A DNA stretch of 64,000 nucleotides from Henckelia pumila. Taxonomy: Eukaryota; Streptophyta; Magnoliopsida; Lamiales; Gesneriaceae. The stretch spans positions 132,278,375 to 132,342,374 of the forward strand of contig NC_133121.1 in the NCBI RefSeq assembly GCF_033568475.1, written 5' to 3'. A program made the translations under genes and the position numbers. Numbering within the stretch: position 1 is the stretch's first letter; each line of letters begins with the position of its first letter. The notes under the pieces were generated by a model that saw only the letters and a program-made list of their open reading frames with translations, did no database searches and was not told the DNA's origin. Shown here one piece after another: positions 1 through 12,400 of this stretch.

Positions 1-2761
1 TAACACCAGGAATCTTTTTCTGGCAATCAAAAGACATTCTTTGCCACAAATAAAGAACTCTGCTCATTCAATATACAAAGATTTTTCAACCCAGAAATTC
101 TGAATTTTTTTACACTTAAATGGGATTTATTAGACATAGGGTCAGGTGCTCACCAAAGTTACCCCTTCCTTTGAGAGCTCTTCCAATGCCACACGATCAA
201 AAACTTTCCCATCCAGTGGAGATTCATCTATCTGTCAAATGTAAAGTGAATATTCAATAATGTTTAAGCAGATACAAATAAGAGTAAGCACTCACAAAAA
301 CAGAAAAATAAAAATAAACAATCACCTTCCAATCTCCCGTATGAAGAATGGTACCATCAGCACAGCGGAAAACCAACCCAGAACAATCAGGAATTGAGTG
401 TGTGACTGTAATTGGTTCGACTTCAAACGGTCCAGCAACAAATCTTCTCCGTGTCTTGAAAACCTTTAGCCTAGATGGAACCAAAATCCCAAACTCTTTT
501 AGACGCTTTTTGATAAGCTGCATGGACCAAGAAGGAAAATTAAAAATCAGAGACATATGTGCAGGTTTGTATAAGTCAAAACACTTGGAATTTATTAGTA
601 GTCCTTAACGAATCAATAATAATCAGTGAACTACAGCGGGGAAGATTATAAAATAGTTTTGGTCCTAAGATAACTGTCTAGAACATATAAGGTAATTTCT
701 GAAATTTTCTACGATAAGGAAACAAATATCAACATGATATGACAAGAGTGTTGGAATGAGCATTGCCATTGTTCTACCCCATATCCTATTTTAACAACAA
801 GGGGATTATTGTTCATTCACATCCATCCCACTTAGCCATCTTTCTAATCATTATGAGTAGTGATAGATTGATGATATAGTGGTATAAACGAGGTAGACAT
901 CACATTAATCATGTCAACATGGGATTCCATCAATGTGAAACGAGAACAGAAAAGACACATAAAACCATAATAATAACGAACCTCCATCGTGAAGGACGAA
1001 GCAAATATTGGTGTGTGAGAATCCAAAGCTGGGATGACCTGCAAACATTAAGACGTCATTATACAAGGGTTTTGCAAAAAAGTGCACAAGGAACTAGACA
1101 TGCATCTTGATGCCAGCAAACATTTAATGTGTCTTCCATCGTTCTCGAAGGCTACCTCGGCACAATATTCATATCATAAACCTTTGCCCAGTCATAACTG
1201 AGAACATAAAACCACATACTATTCATCTGCCTTGAAAGACAGAGAAAGAAGAATAAAGAGAGAAAAGAAATGAAGGTGAGAAACATTGCAAGGTCTCTCA
1301 ATAGCATTATATTCGATACATGTAATATATTTGATAATACAGGGTAGTATTCTGATTGAGTTGGCAAAGCGTGCTCCTTTTAAAACTAAACATAAAGCAA
1401 ATGGATGTACACCACCGCAGGAGCAGCTAAATGGGATACCGAGGAAAGAAAATGACGGGTTTTCAGAGTCTAATTGGGCTTCTATTCAGACAAAATCAAA
1501 CTTTTTACTCACATTCCCATGAAGAATTATCCATTTTGAATACTAAAATTGATACATTTTGAGAGGCAGAAATCAGAATAGAAACTTTACCCAAGGCAAC
1601 GCACCAATGTGATCTTCATGCCCATGTGTAATTACTACTGCTTCAATTTTGTGACTCCATTTTTTTATAAAAGTAGTATCAGGAATAATCTTCTGGACAC
1701 CAAGCTCATCGTAGCTGGAATTACAAACGTGATTAAGATATTATTTGATCAGAAAGAAACTAAGTGTCAAAAAAAGATGAATTATGTGCATCTGGAAGTA
1801 GAGCGTTTCAATATCCACAAATTGTTTCTGTGCGAAAAAGAACACCAGTTTTCCTATTCTTAAAGAAACAACAATGAATATGAAGGAGCAAGATTAAGAC
1901 AGAAAAAATTCCTCGTGTAACAACCATCAGTTTCAAGAATGTTGAATACCGAAGATGGTGAATACTCAGGTACTTTTGTGATATGAAACTTACTCTGGGA
2001 ACATTACACCAGCATCAATCAAAATATAACGATCATAATTTCCAACTAGCATGCAGTTCATCCCAATTTCTCCAAGACCGCCTATTGGTAGTACACGTAA
2101 AGGAGGTCCATCAGATCCTTCGTAAAATTGTTCCATCTTGCGTTGAACAGAATCCTCCATACTCTTTCCAGGTCCTTCTGTTCTCCCTGACCTTCCGCGA
2201 GGTACTTTGGAACTACGGACACCTGGGGAAAAGAAGTACTATTATTTCATCAAATAATAAACTGTAACACTATCACAATGTGGAAAATAGTGTCGAGTCA
2301 AAATTTCTAAATTATCCAAGATGCACAATAAATAGCAAATGCTCGGTATTTGACGCGAAAAGAATGTGATACCCTGATTATAAGACCGATTAATGGTGAC
2401 AAACAAATGCCAACACCACTCCAATTCAATCTGTCATCAACTCATTCCCCTTTCTTGATAAAAAAAAGGTACAAAAAAAAAGAAAAGAAGGAAAGAAACG
2501 AGCTTTGAGCCAACCTTTTTGTCAATACAATCCCCATTACAATGTCGAATCACACCACACCAAGTAAAATGCGTCCATGTCATATTTTGTCAAGCATAAC
2601 ACAGAATTTCAAATAAAAACAAAGACTTTGACGAATTTTAGCAGCATACGCTTTACAGAAGGAGCTGATGAACAACAAGAAATGGAACTTCTTCCGGGTT
2701 TTGCTTGACACCACCATAAGAGCTTGTGGGGACATACAGGAATTACACCCAGAGAAGCCAT
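1..2761 (-). CDS. RNJ: Ribonuclease J, chloroplast (5' part of gene, cut by window edge)
   Basis: A metallo-beta-lactamase/beta-CASP ribonuclease that matures and surveys plastid RNA. Six exons join in phase: 2650-2761, 1994-2222, 1591-1714, 982-1038, 326-517 and 154-231, giving 264 codons; the rest lies beyond base 1. The first 35 or so residues are rich in Ser, Cys and basic residues and start [10 protein letters not shown], which fits a plastid transit peptide. Residues 144-149 are HGHEDH, the zinc-binding motif, followed by IGALPW. His214 in THSIPDCSG and Asp236 in HTGDWK are further metal ligands. The segment [15 protein letters not shown] is typical of RNase J. The start at 2761 was chosen because it leads into the transit-like peptide and joins the next exon in phase; an upstream ATG at 2879 lies in another frame. 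The plant family normally has a C-terminal GT-1-like domain, which would be off the window. Divergent from NOP56. Confidence 0.93.
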
Positions 2762-4045
2762 TCCCGAACAATACAGATATACAATCACGTGTACTTATGG
2801 AAATTTTCCTATGCCTGGAGCATTTTAATTCAGAAAGAATGAGAGATGGGGAAGCAAAATCCAAAACCCTGAACTTCAAAATGCTGGAGTGCGTGTGTGC
2901 GCGCAGGGTTTAAGCGATTTGTGATGCGGGAACAATAGCTAATATCCGTTGCTTATCATCAACAAAACTAAAATGAAAAAGGGAGAAGAAAAAGGATAGA
3001 AAATGGGCCTTGCGCGTGACGTCATGTGTCGCGTCTTACGTTAAGAGCGATTTTAAAATAAATTTTGTTTTATTATGAAAAATATCACTTTTCGTCGTGT
3101 GTGTATATATCTGGGAGATAAATTAAGCCCAAAATGAATAAATATTTTTTTTAACTCCAATTTTTTTTTGAAGCAAGATCATTACTTTTTGATATTTTAT
3201 GATTAATAATTGTGCAAGAATAACTAAATCCATAACAATGTAAAATAGTATTGGATAATGAACTCAAAACCAACAAAAAAAAAACATGTATACATGAGAG
3301 ATAAAGAATTAGAATAATATGATCATGCAACAATTAATTAGTAATTAGCAAATGAAGAAATAGGAGAAACACTAAACTTTTTATAAAATTATTCGATTTC
3401 ACAACTTGAAATCAGTTTAATGAACATGGTTTAGTTATATAGTAAGTAATAAAAACTTGAGGACGTGTCTATCTAATAAACAATGGAGGTTTGCAAGAAT
3501 TTTTCACACTTAAATTTGCAAAGTTCATGAATTTAATTTTAAAAATATAGAAATCTGCAAAGTTCATAAATTATATTGATTTGTATAGAATTCCGCATAA
3601 TTGTAAAATATTTTTGTTTTTGAATATGATGTGCATAGCATCGTGTCTTGCACTGTAGAGCAATAAAATTTTGATTTTCATGTGTATACCATTAAATTTT
3701 ACTGAAAATGTCATTTTAATTTGAAATATTGCAAAATTTAAAGATTATAAGTCACAAGCTATAGTGAATAATGATATCTACTCAATTATATAATTAAAAA
3801 ATATATTTTATTTTCTTTATAAATTATTGTTTCATCTTGATTTTTATTTTGTTTTTTCTATTATTTTCGTTGTACACAAAATCTTTAAAATTCATTAATT
3901 TCTCCATATTTCTCTCAAACTGGATACACCCACTTAAGTTAAAGGTTGCGTATAAAACAGTGCAAGCATTGAATTCCTATGTTTTTTTTTCTTTTGAAAC
4001 TTTTTAGTTATTTTTTTTAAATAACAATAAAAGAAACGTTACATC
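2762..4045. other. Intergenic, AT-rich spacer upstream of RNase J
   Basis: This stretch holds the promoter and leader of the leftward RNase J gene at its left end and then AT-rich DNA with many short homopolymer runs. I see no gene, RNA gene or clear repeat with defined ends here. Confidence 0.5.
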
Positions 4046-4050
4046 TACAT

Positions 4051-4796
4051 TGATATACCTCAATAAAGTGATCTCTTTTGACGAGATGACAAAACTCCTC
4101 TAACAAAAAATAAACAGTTGCTGGCCTGAAACCACGAACAAGAGTATTAAGGGTCCAGCGTATCTCCTTCGACGCTCAAGTCAGATGATAGGATAGCGAA
4201 TATATAGAGTGATGTGTGCACACGAGTGAAAATTAGGATCCAAACAATGAAAATAAACCTGGTATTTATAGAAAAGGGCTCCGGATCTTACGCTTACCTT
4301 CCTTATCAAGAACCCGAGAATCCTGGGATCACGATCCCGAATATATAGGCGGAGATCTCGTCTAAATCTCATTCGATAAAGGAAAATATTGACATGTACA
4401 TCTTATCCGAGCTGAACTGTCATCACTAGGACTCTATATTGCTGCTCTCCCTGGTGTCATATGGAAAGGGGTGAGTGAGTCATTGCTGAACCTCTGAACT
4501 CACCTTAAACACTGATACTAACATATTAGCTAGCTAACCAAGGTTGTCAAACCAATCTACTAAGCTAACTCCCTACTGACATCAGGGCTGAGCTGAGCTC
4601 CCAAACTCCCGAGCTGAGCTCCCGACCTAAGCTAAGAATTATGGTGGGAGAGTTTGGCCGAGCTCCCGACCCGAGCTGGGAATTATGGTGGGGGAAGCTT
4701 GGCCGAGCTCCCGAGATGGTCCTAGTTGATTAGGGACGATCTTTTTATCTTAGAATCATCGATGAGCTGAGGTGGTTTTCTCCTCCGGATATCACA
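4051..4796 (-). mobile_element. Solo LTR (F), LTR retrotransposon relic
   Basis: A 746-bp segment begins TGATATACC and ends GGATATCACA, and is flanked by the perfect 5-bp direct repeat TACAT at 4046-4050 and 4797-4801. This is the form left when the two LTRs of an element recombine. Read on the minus strand it starts TGTGATATCC and has a TATAAATA box near 4263-4270, so the LTR probably points left. A tandem motif with GAGCTCCCGA repeats about every 45-50 bp at 4611-4715. No internal coding region is present. The superfamily cannot be told; the length and ends fit Copia or a small Gypsy LTR. Confidence 0.6.
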
Positions 4797-4801
4797 TACA
4801 T

Positions 4802-5379
4802 GTAGTAGTGTTACACAATAAATTTCACATTCGTTTTGAGATTATAAAATTATCCATACATTTTATTTAAAAAAAAAATATATGCAATCTTCCGCATACG
4901 ATTGTACATATAATATAACTCTAACAACAAATGCCCCATAAAAAAAGTCACGTACTATATGTGCATATGGGGAGAATCGATACTACACTTCGGATAGCTG
5001 CCCAAAGGCTAACATCAATGGACCAAAATCACGTCATATGTTAGCTTCTACGGTCTACTCTTCCGTGCATATGATTATACATATACCCCATCTTGTAATT
5101 ATTAAATTACTAAGTTAAATATAAAATGCCACTGTTATATATATAAAACTATAAAAAAAATCATTTTAACCAAAACAAATATAGTTGTGCTTTATTGAAA
5201 GTAAAATAAATAAAATAATGAAAATTAGGAGATAGTTGAAATAATATACATATATATATAGATATTGATATATTATTTAGCTGCAGCGGAAAACCCTAAA
5301 CCCTAAACTGGAAGATACAGCCCCCCGCCCCCAGCTATCTGTGTTGTAAAATTTTCTTGTGAGGGAGAGGGGGTGAGAG
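4802..5379. other. Intergenic, promoter side of NOP56
   Basis: AT-rich DNA between solo LTR F and NOP56. Besides the telo-box listed separately, no other defined element is seen. Confidence 0.45.
5290..5307 (+). promoter_or_regulatory. Telo-box (AAACCCTAA repeat) in NOP56 promoter or leader
   Basis: Two overlapping copies of AAACCCTAA lie about 75-90 bp upstream of the NOP56 start codon. In plants this motif is common near the transcription start of ribosomal-protein and ribosome-biogenesis genes, where it acts with other promoter elements. The position and the identity of the gene agree. Whether it is transcribed cannot be seen. Confidence 0.7.
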
Positions 5380-8157
5380 ATGGCTCTGCACGTGTTGTAC
5401 GAGTCGGCTTCCGGATATGGGCTGTTCTTGGCGCATGGGATTGATGAAATTGGGCAGAATACGGAGGCTGTTAGGACCTCTGTATCAGACCTCAACCGGT
5501 TCGGGAAGGTTGTCCGTCTGGTTGCTTTTAGCCCTTACGAGTCTGCGCTGGATGCTCTCAACCAATGTAACGCAATCTCTGAAGGTAAAAAAAAGCTTTG
5601 GTTTCTTTCATTTTTTGGAGGTTGTCATTGCTGGTGAGGGACAGTGGGTTTTTTTATTTTGGGGGGTTCGTGGATATTGTGAGATTTAATCAAGGAGCTA
5701 GTTGGAGACATCAATTTTAGAGGGTTTTAGAAGTAGGAAGGAGTGTTGTGTATAAGAATCCGGGGAATGTCGGCTTCTTATGCCTTTTTACTTTTTAGTG
5801 AATTATTAGTATGTTTTTCTATTGTAGAAACGGCAAAGGAAACTGTGAATCGACGTATAACGGGGTTTTTTAAAGTGTTATTCTATGTGAAGTTTCGTGT
5901 TTTTATTTTAGAATGCGATTGTTGATGTATAAACTAATACTGGTTGTTTGCTGGTTGTGTGTGTTAAGGGCAAATGACTGACAAGCTGAGGAATTTTTTG
6001 GAGCTTTCCCTTCCAACAGTCAAGGAGGGTAAGAAGCCAAAGTTCAGCTTAGGAGTGGCAGAGCCAAAGCTTGGATCAAATATTTACGAAGTAACTAAAA
6101 TTCCATGCCAGAGCAATGAGTTCATTCTTGAGATTGTTCGAGGTGTGCGATTACATTTCGATCGGTTTATTCTGAACCTTAAGGTTAGTTGTTATCAATA
6201 CTTTTTTCTTAATCAGGACACTTTGTTGTGTATTTAAAAATCATGTATTTGATTTATCTTTAATTTTTTAAAATGTAAATAGCCTGGTGATCTGGTGAAG
6301 GCACAACTTGGCCTGGGTCATAGTTACAGCAGAGCAAAGGTGAAGTTCAATGTGAATCGCGTAGACAATATGGTTATTCAGGCTATCTTTATTCTCGATA
6401 CTCTTGATAAAGATGTCAATTCCTTCTCCATGAGAGCAAGGTCAGTTTTTTAACTTGGCTTGTTTGGGTGTGTTTGGAGTATGTTAATTATATACCTCAG
6501 TCCTTGCTTGTGCTGGCTTGAATGGTCATTAGTTCGTCTGTGATCCTTTTACTTTCTTGCAGTTTGCATATGGTAACATGCAGATGGATGATTAATTTTG
6601 GGATGTGTTTCTTCTTTTTCATGCAGGGAATGGTACTCTTGGCATTTTCCTGAATTAGCGAAGATTGTGAATGATAACTTTCTGTATGCCAAAGTTGCAA
6701 AATATGTGGAGGATAAATCAAAGTTATCTGAGGGCAACTTATCAGACCTGACGGACATAGTTGGGGATGAAGATAAAGCAAAAGAGATCATAGAGGCCGC
6801 CAAAGCTTCCATGGGTACAGTTTCTGATTGCACTTGGTCTGTGAGCGAATGCTGTATCTAATACTGATTCATGTCCTTTATGTTTTTCAGGACAGGATTT
6901 ATCCATAATAGACTTGATTAATGTCAAGCAATTTGCTCAAAGGGTGATTGATCTTGCTGAGTACAGGAAAAAGCTGTACGATTATCTGGTTGCCAAAATG
7001 AATGACATAGCACCTAATTTGGCCACTCTTATAGGTGAAGTTGTAGGCGCACGTTTAATTTCCCATGCTGGTAGTCTCACAAACTTGGCAAAATGCCCTT
7101 CTTCCACTCTTCAAATTCTTGGTGCGGAGAAGGCTCTCTTTAGGTATTTTGTGCTCGTAAAACAATTTTGATTTTTATTATAATTTGGCGAATTTTGATC
7201 GGTTTTTCATTTCCTGGCTTTACCTGATAATAATTCGTACAGAGCGTTGAAAACTCGCGGGAACACTCCAAAGTATGGTCTTATTTTCCATTCTTCCTTT
7301 ATTGGTCGTGCATCTGCTCGTAACAAAGGTCGAATGGCTCGTTTTCTTGCAAACAAGTGCTCTATTGCTTCTCGCATTGACTGTTTCCAAGGCGAGTTAA
7401 TTTTTTCTCTCTACACGTCGATTGACATGAACTCGTCTTGTGCATGCCCATCGGGCTGTTGATGAACCTTGTCATATTTTTATGATGCAGAGAAAAATAC
7501 AACTGCTTTTGGTGAAAAACTTCGTGAACAAGTTGAAGAGCGGCTAGACTTTTATGATAAAGGGGTCGCTCCTCGTAAAAACATTGATGTGATGAAATCT
7601 GCTATCACAACCGTTGAGACCAAAGGTATGGACATACATTCAGTTCTACTTCTCTATGTAAAGATGATATCTTGCATATGAAGGGTCAATTTATTACATG
7701 GATAAATATGCTTTTAGTTTCTGGATGTTCCTGGACGCCTATGAAATAAAATAAAATGATTGACCATCATAGAAAGGAGAAACGGCCAGTTTTGGTAGCA
7801 TATTTCCATGCTTCCGCGACTCAGGAAATACGTTGTGTTTTGCTTTGATCTTTATTTTTCCCTTATGCTTATTAAAAAAACTTTCATCCTCAATCTTTGA
7901 TAGAGGACGAGCCTGCTGCTTTAATAAATGGAGATGCTAAAGACGAGCCTAAGAGTGAAAAGAAGAAAAAGAAGGAGAAACGAAAGATGGAACAAGAGGA
8001 AGCGGAGGAAAAGAATGATGCAAATGGTGAAGATGCAACCGCGAAAAAGAAGAAAAAGAAGAGTAAAGATGCGATGGCTGTTGATGCTGTAGCTGTCGAC
8101 GCCAGCGAAGGAAAAAAGAAGAAAAAGAAGAAGTCGCGAAATGATATGAGCGAATGA
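5380..8157 (+). CDS. NOP56: Nucleolar protein 56, box C/D snoRNP core protein
   Basis: Core protein of box C/D snoRNPs, which guide 2'-O-methylation of rRNA in the nucleolus, working with fibrillarin, NOP58 and SNU13. Eight exons join in phase into 518 residues: 5380-5584, 5969-6183, 6283-6440, 6627-6814, 6891-7143, 7243-7391, 7491-7625 and 7904-8157. The N-terminal NOP5NT domain starts [16 protein letters not shown]. The Nop domain contains [16 protein letters not shown] and [11 protein letters not shown], which contact the guide RNA and SNU13. The C-terminus is the lysine/glutamate-rich tail usual for this family and ends [11 protein letters not shown]. The length matches plant NOP56. Intron 6 starts with GC (GCGAGT at 7392) rather than GT: only this donor keeps the frame. 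A telo-box lies upstream. Convergent with the aminopeptidase gene. Confidence 0.96.
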
Positions 8158-8230
8158 ATTTGGGTAAGATCTTCATCTTTTGGTAACTTAAGTGAATTTG
8201 GGTAAGATCTTCATCTTTTGGTAACTTAAG
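8155..8230 (+). repeat. Perfect 2 x 38-bp tandem repeat at NOP56 stop codon
   Basis: Bases 8155-8192 are repeated exactly at 8193-8230. The first unit begins with the TGA stop codon of NOP56, so the second copy is in the 3' UTR. Identity without a mismatch suggests a recent duplication. Confidence 0.9.
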
Positions 8231-8320
8231 TTTTGGTTTAGCTGTGATGATACATACGGTTTTGCTATGGGATTTTGAGTTTATGTATCAGTAGTTTATG
8301 TATGGTGGTGTTACAATTTG

Positions 8321-8757
8321 GTAGAACTTTTTATTCGTGTATGTTATTTGGTAGCATATGTTATATATAATTTTACCTTGAAATGATCTCAGATTATTTT
8401 TCAAAATTATTTACTGTTTAAATATATTCAGAAATAATTTCAAAACATTTATAATTATTTTCGTGTTTTCAGCTTTGGATTCTTTAAAATATCAAGAGAT
8501 ATTTAAAAAAGTTGATAAATAAGTTCAAGGATTCATTCTTGTTAGAACTTTTATTCGTGTATGTTATTTGGTAATAGCACATGTTATATAATTTTGCCTT
8601 GAAATGATCTCAGATTATTTTTCAAAATTATTTACTGTTTAAATCTATTCAGAAATAATTTCAAGACATTTATAAGTATTTTCGTGTTTTCGGCTTTGGA
8701 TTCTTTAAAATATCACGAGATTTTTTAAAAAGTTGATAAATAAGTTCATGGATTCAC
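8321..8757. repeat. Imperfect tandem duplication, unit about 218 bp
   Basis: A segment beginning GTAGAACTTTTTATTCG at 8321 is repeated from 8541 with about 90 percent identity by eye, including the stretch CTTGAAATGATCTCAGA. It lies 3' of NOP56. No coding content or terminal repeats were seen. Confidence 0.8.
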
Positions 8758-9437
8758 TCAAGGTATAATTGGAAAGAATTGAAATCATAATAAATGATAA
8801 ATGGGTTGATTTAAAAATTCCGCGTGATATTCAAAATATTTGTAAATATAAATAAATTTTTCTTAGAACTGAAATATTTATTTATTGTAATAAATGATTT
8901 TTTTCCCCAGCGTATTCTCATTTTATTACGTTATATTAAAATTTTCCGGTAAAGCGTCCATTGACCATTAATTACATTACCACTTCAAAGTTTTAATATA
9001 TTTTTTCTGATTAATCTAAATATATATCATCCTGATTAATTTTAGAATTACAAATATTTTCGAATTAGATTAATAAAACAGAAAATAAACAAAACTTCGA
9101 ATTCTATGAACTCTAATCGTACGATGATGAGCCAAACCAAAGGAATAGGTACCTAATAATAATGATATAAAGTTCAAGAAAATAACAATTTAACATATTA
9201 TCTCAAATATGTTTAGTGAAAAATGAAAATATGCTTTTATTCATGTTGGAAATAAATTATAATCAACTTCGCTACGAAACTCTGTGAATCAACGAACATT
9301 GTTCTCTGTTAACTTATCACACTATAATGATCAAGTTGGTAAAGAAACAGCTTATGCGAACTGCACATCCGCCATAATTTAAACCAACATCCAAACATGT
9401 GGAAAAAGAGCACCAAAAACATCCAAATTCAATACAC
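8758..9437. other. Intergenic between convergent NOP56 and aminopeptidase genes
   Basis: AT-rich DNA that should hold the 3' UTR of the leftward aminopeptidase gene close to 9437. I see no gene or defined repeat. Confidence 0.45.
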
Positions 9438-12400
9438 CTAGACGTCGTCTACAGCGAGTTTTGGATCAAGAAGAGAGAACTCCTGGAAGAACACCTTGAA
9501 GTGTTCATAAGAATGCTTTACATCATCAACCGCACACATCTCTCTGATGCTATGCATCGACAGTTGTGGAGCTCCAACATCAACAGTGCGGATGCCAACA
9601 CCGCTCGCCAAAATGGGGCCAATGGTCGAACCACATTGCATATCGTTCTTGATCACAAAATCCTGGATTAAAAAGGGTCTTGTATAAGAGCTACGAATGC
9701 ATCTATCAGTTTCGAGACATGAGAGTTATTCAAAACAAGTGAACATTCAACTACCATGATACCATATCATAGTTGTAAGTTAAGAACATATTATTCTCAA
9801 TTTGTTTGCTCACAAATCGCAACTGCCTAGGAAACATCAAATAAACTTGATTTATTGAAGGATATAGAATCTGCCAAACCTGAACAGGAAGTTTGTGCTT
9901 GTTAGCTATCTCCCGAAATATGAAGGAAGTTACTGCGTTCGTTGCATATCTTTGGTTTGCGTTGTGTTTGATGACAAGCCCGCCATGCATCTTGGGCTGG
10001 TGATTTTCTTCGTGTCGGTCCTGATTAAAAAAAAATAATGCGATGTCAAAATAAAAAAAGAACATTTATACATACTTTCAAATAGAGCGAAGTGAACACT
10101 TACCATGTAATTCGGATGCAAGGCATGAGCCATGTCAGCCGATACTAAGAAACTCTTTTGAATAGAGATTGGTAGAAGCTTTTTAAAACACACATTGAGG
10201 AAAAAAAAAAGTCATCAGTCAATAAGAACAGAAGCAGGAAAAAAAATATTAAACAAACTTTCAAGCAAACCAAAGGGAATCAGGAATTGAAAAAGATTAA
10301 ATTCACAATGTAGAGAAACTATTCAGTGCCTGTGGAAATTCAAACAAGCTGAATCAGTAAAGACTTAAAACTAGAAAAGGAGTAATGTGATTCTACCTTT
10401 TTATCTGAGTTGAAGGAACTAGTTATTCTTGATAAAGCATCGAGCGTGACTGGGGATCCAGCTCCTTGTGCTGAATTAGAACCAATCTCCTCGTGATCAA
10501 ACAAGGCCACCATTCTTACTCCAGTCTCATTTTCGAGACTGCTTTCAGAAGATGAAGTATCTATGAGAGCCTAAAACAAAAATCAAACAAAACAAATATA
10601 ACTAGATGGTAGCTTTTGCAAAACTGCAGTTACTTGTTAAAATGGAAGCTTAGACATTGTCGCCGGAATAATTTGTTCCTTGGAATAACTTTGGTCGATG
10701 CTCGTGCTATTGTCATACTTATCACAAGCCTTTTATTATTGAAGGTATCAGCATAATGTGCTATAAAACAAAATCAACAATTTATTCAAGTCAACACACG
10801 AGCATGATACAGATACCTTCAGCGAACAAAATGACATGCAGAGGTTATCAAGCCTGCCGGAGAAAATAAATTCCTTGAGCGCACCAGCAATTGTACTTTG
10901 TTGAGTATCACAAGCTTGCAACTCAAAATCACATATATCATCTGGTTCACAGCCAGCTTCAGCAGCAATCAGCTGAAGTATAGTGGATGAAGAAACAAAA
11001 CATCATGATCAAAGCATATATTCAAGATGTCTTTGATAAAGATAAATTGGGAGTAACCACAATATATAAGAATTTGAACTTCCACCGTTATATTCGGTTG
11101 ATGAAGAGGCAAAAAGATTCTACAATCAAACAAAAAATAATCACAACCTGTAAAAGAGGGAGATGATGCTTTGGATTGCCAGAATTAGTTTCACCCTCAA
11201 ACTTCTTCCCAACAAGTGATCCACTTTCAACAGAACCGTTTTCAGCAGTTGATTTATTCAGCTCAGCCTGAATTATGGATTATCACATGAAGAGAATCAT
11301 ACCAAAATGAAGCAAAGTAGCCATTTCTTTAATATAAAACCGTATTCCATCAGGCCTGTCATATCTTGGCAAATGTAGATAAACAATGAAACAGCAATAT
11401 TGAGTTAAAAACGAAGAACTGATTCATAATGCATGAGCTTCAAATTTTAAACCAAAACTTAGAAGAGGGTAGGGGTATTGTGATGTGATAAATCGAGTCC
11501 CTGTTTCACGTTGACATTTCTCCCTTATATGATCTCTTTCTGCACATTTATCAGCCTGAGACTTAAGTTCATACAGGCTTATTTTTCACCTATTGAGATA
11601 AAACGTCGAACTAGGAATTTCGCTTCTTCGAGAAAGTACATCACGAGAAAAGTAGCTTCAAGAGGACAATTACAGGCCTTTTTCCAGCTTTATGCTACTC
11701 AGAGTTATGTCTAGCCCTTGTGGACTTATTAATTTGGTTAAGCGGAAAAAGATTTATCCCTACACCATGACCTCCTGTTAGATATTTAGAATGTAATCAT
11801 CTGACAACTAGTAACTCTCTTGATAGTACAATCTGATATTTACTAAATCCTCCATATGATGGTAGTCGAGAGGGTTATGAAACTAGCAAATATTGTATGT
11901 TGATGTTCCACGTCGGGATAGAAACTTTTCAAAATGGTCATAAGACATAGACAACGAGGTCGCAGACAAAAAATGCAAAGAGAGATGGGTAATTATATCT
12001 TTCATGTGAACCACAAAAAGTATATAATCCGTAAGCCATCTTGAAAATTACCTTAACCACTGTGGCCAGAACTGGAGCTAAGTGACTCTGAGTGTTCACC
12101 TTGAATCCATCATTAACACCCCTATCTTACAAAGGAAACATAATAAACAAATGCATTCACACTCCAAGATCCAATCAAATGTAAATATTTCCTGCTTAAG
12201 CACCTGTCCAAGTGAATCGCCAGAGTCGGGATTCGCATAATGGGCTCCTCAATTCTGACAAGCTGGTGAGTGTATGTTTCTGACCCCTCCTTTTGCTTTC
12301 TAATTATTACTCTTCCAGCTACAGACAAGTCACGATCAAACCATGTATGCCATAAACCACCTCCATAAGTTTGCACACCAACTTCCAGGTACCCACCTTT

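Noticed and set aside
3151-3333. 60-codon minus-strand frame in the spacer
   Set aside because: Hydrophobic low-complexity frame in AT-rich DNA without family features.
9399-9671. 90-codon plus-strand open frame
   Set aside because: It overlaps the last aminopeptidase exon on the other strand and has no recognisable content.
11511-11714. 67-codon frame inside an aminopeptidase intron
   Set aside because: No family resemblance, ordinary intron composition and a length expected by chance.
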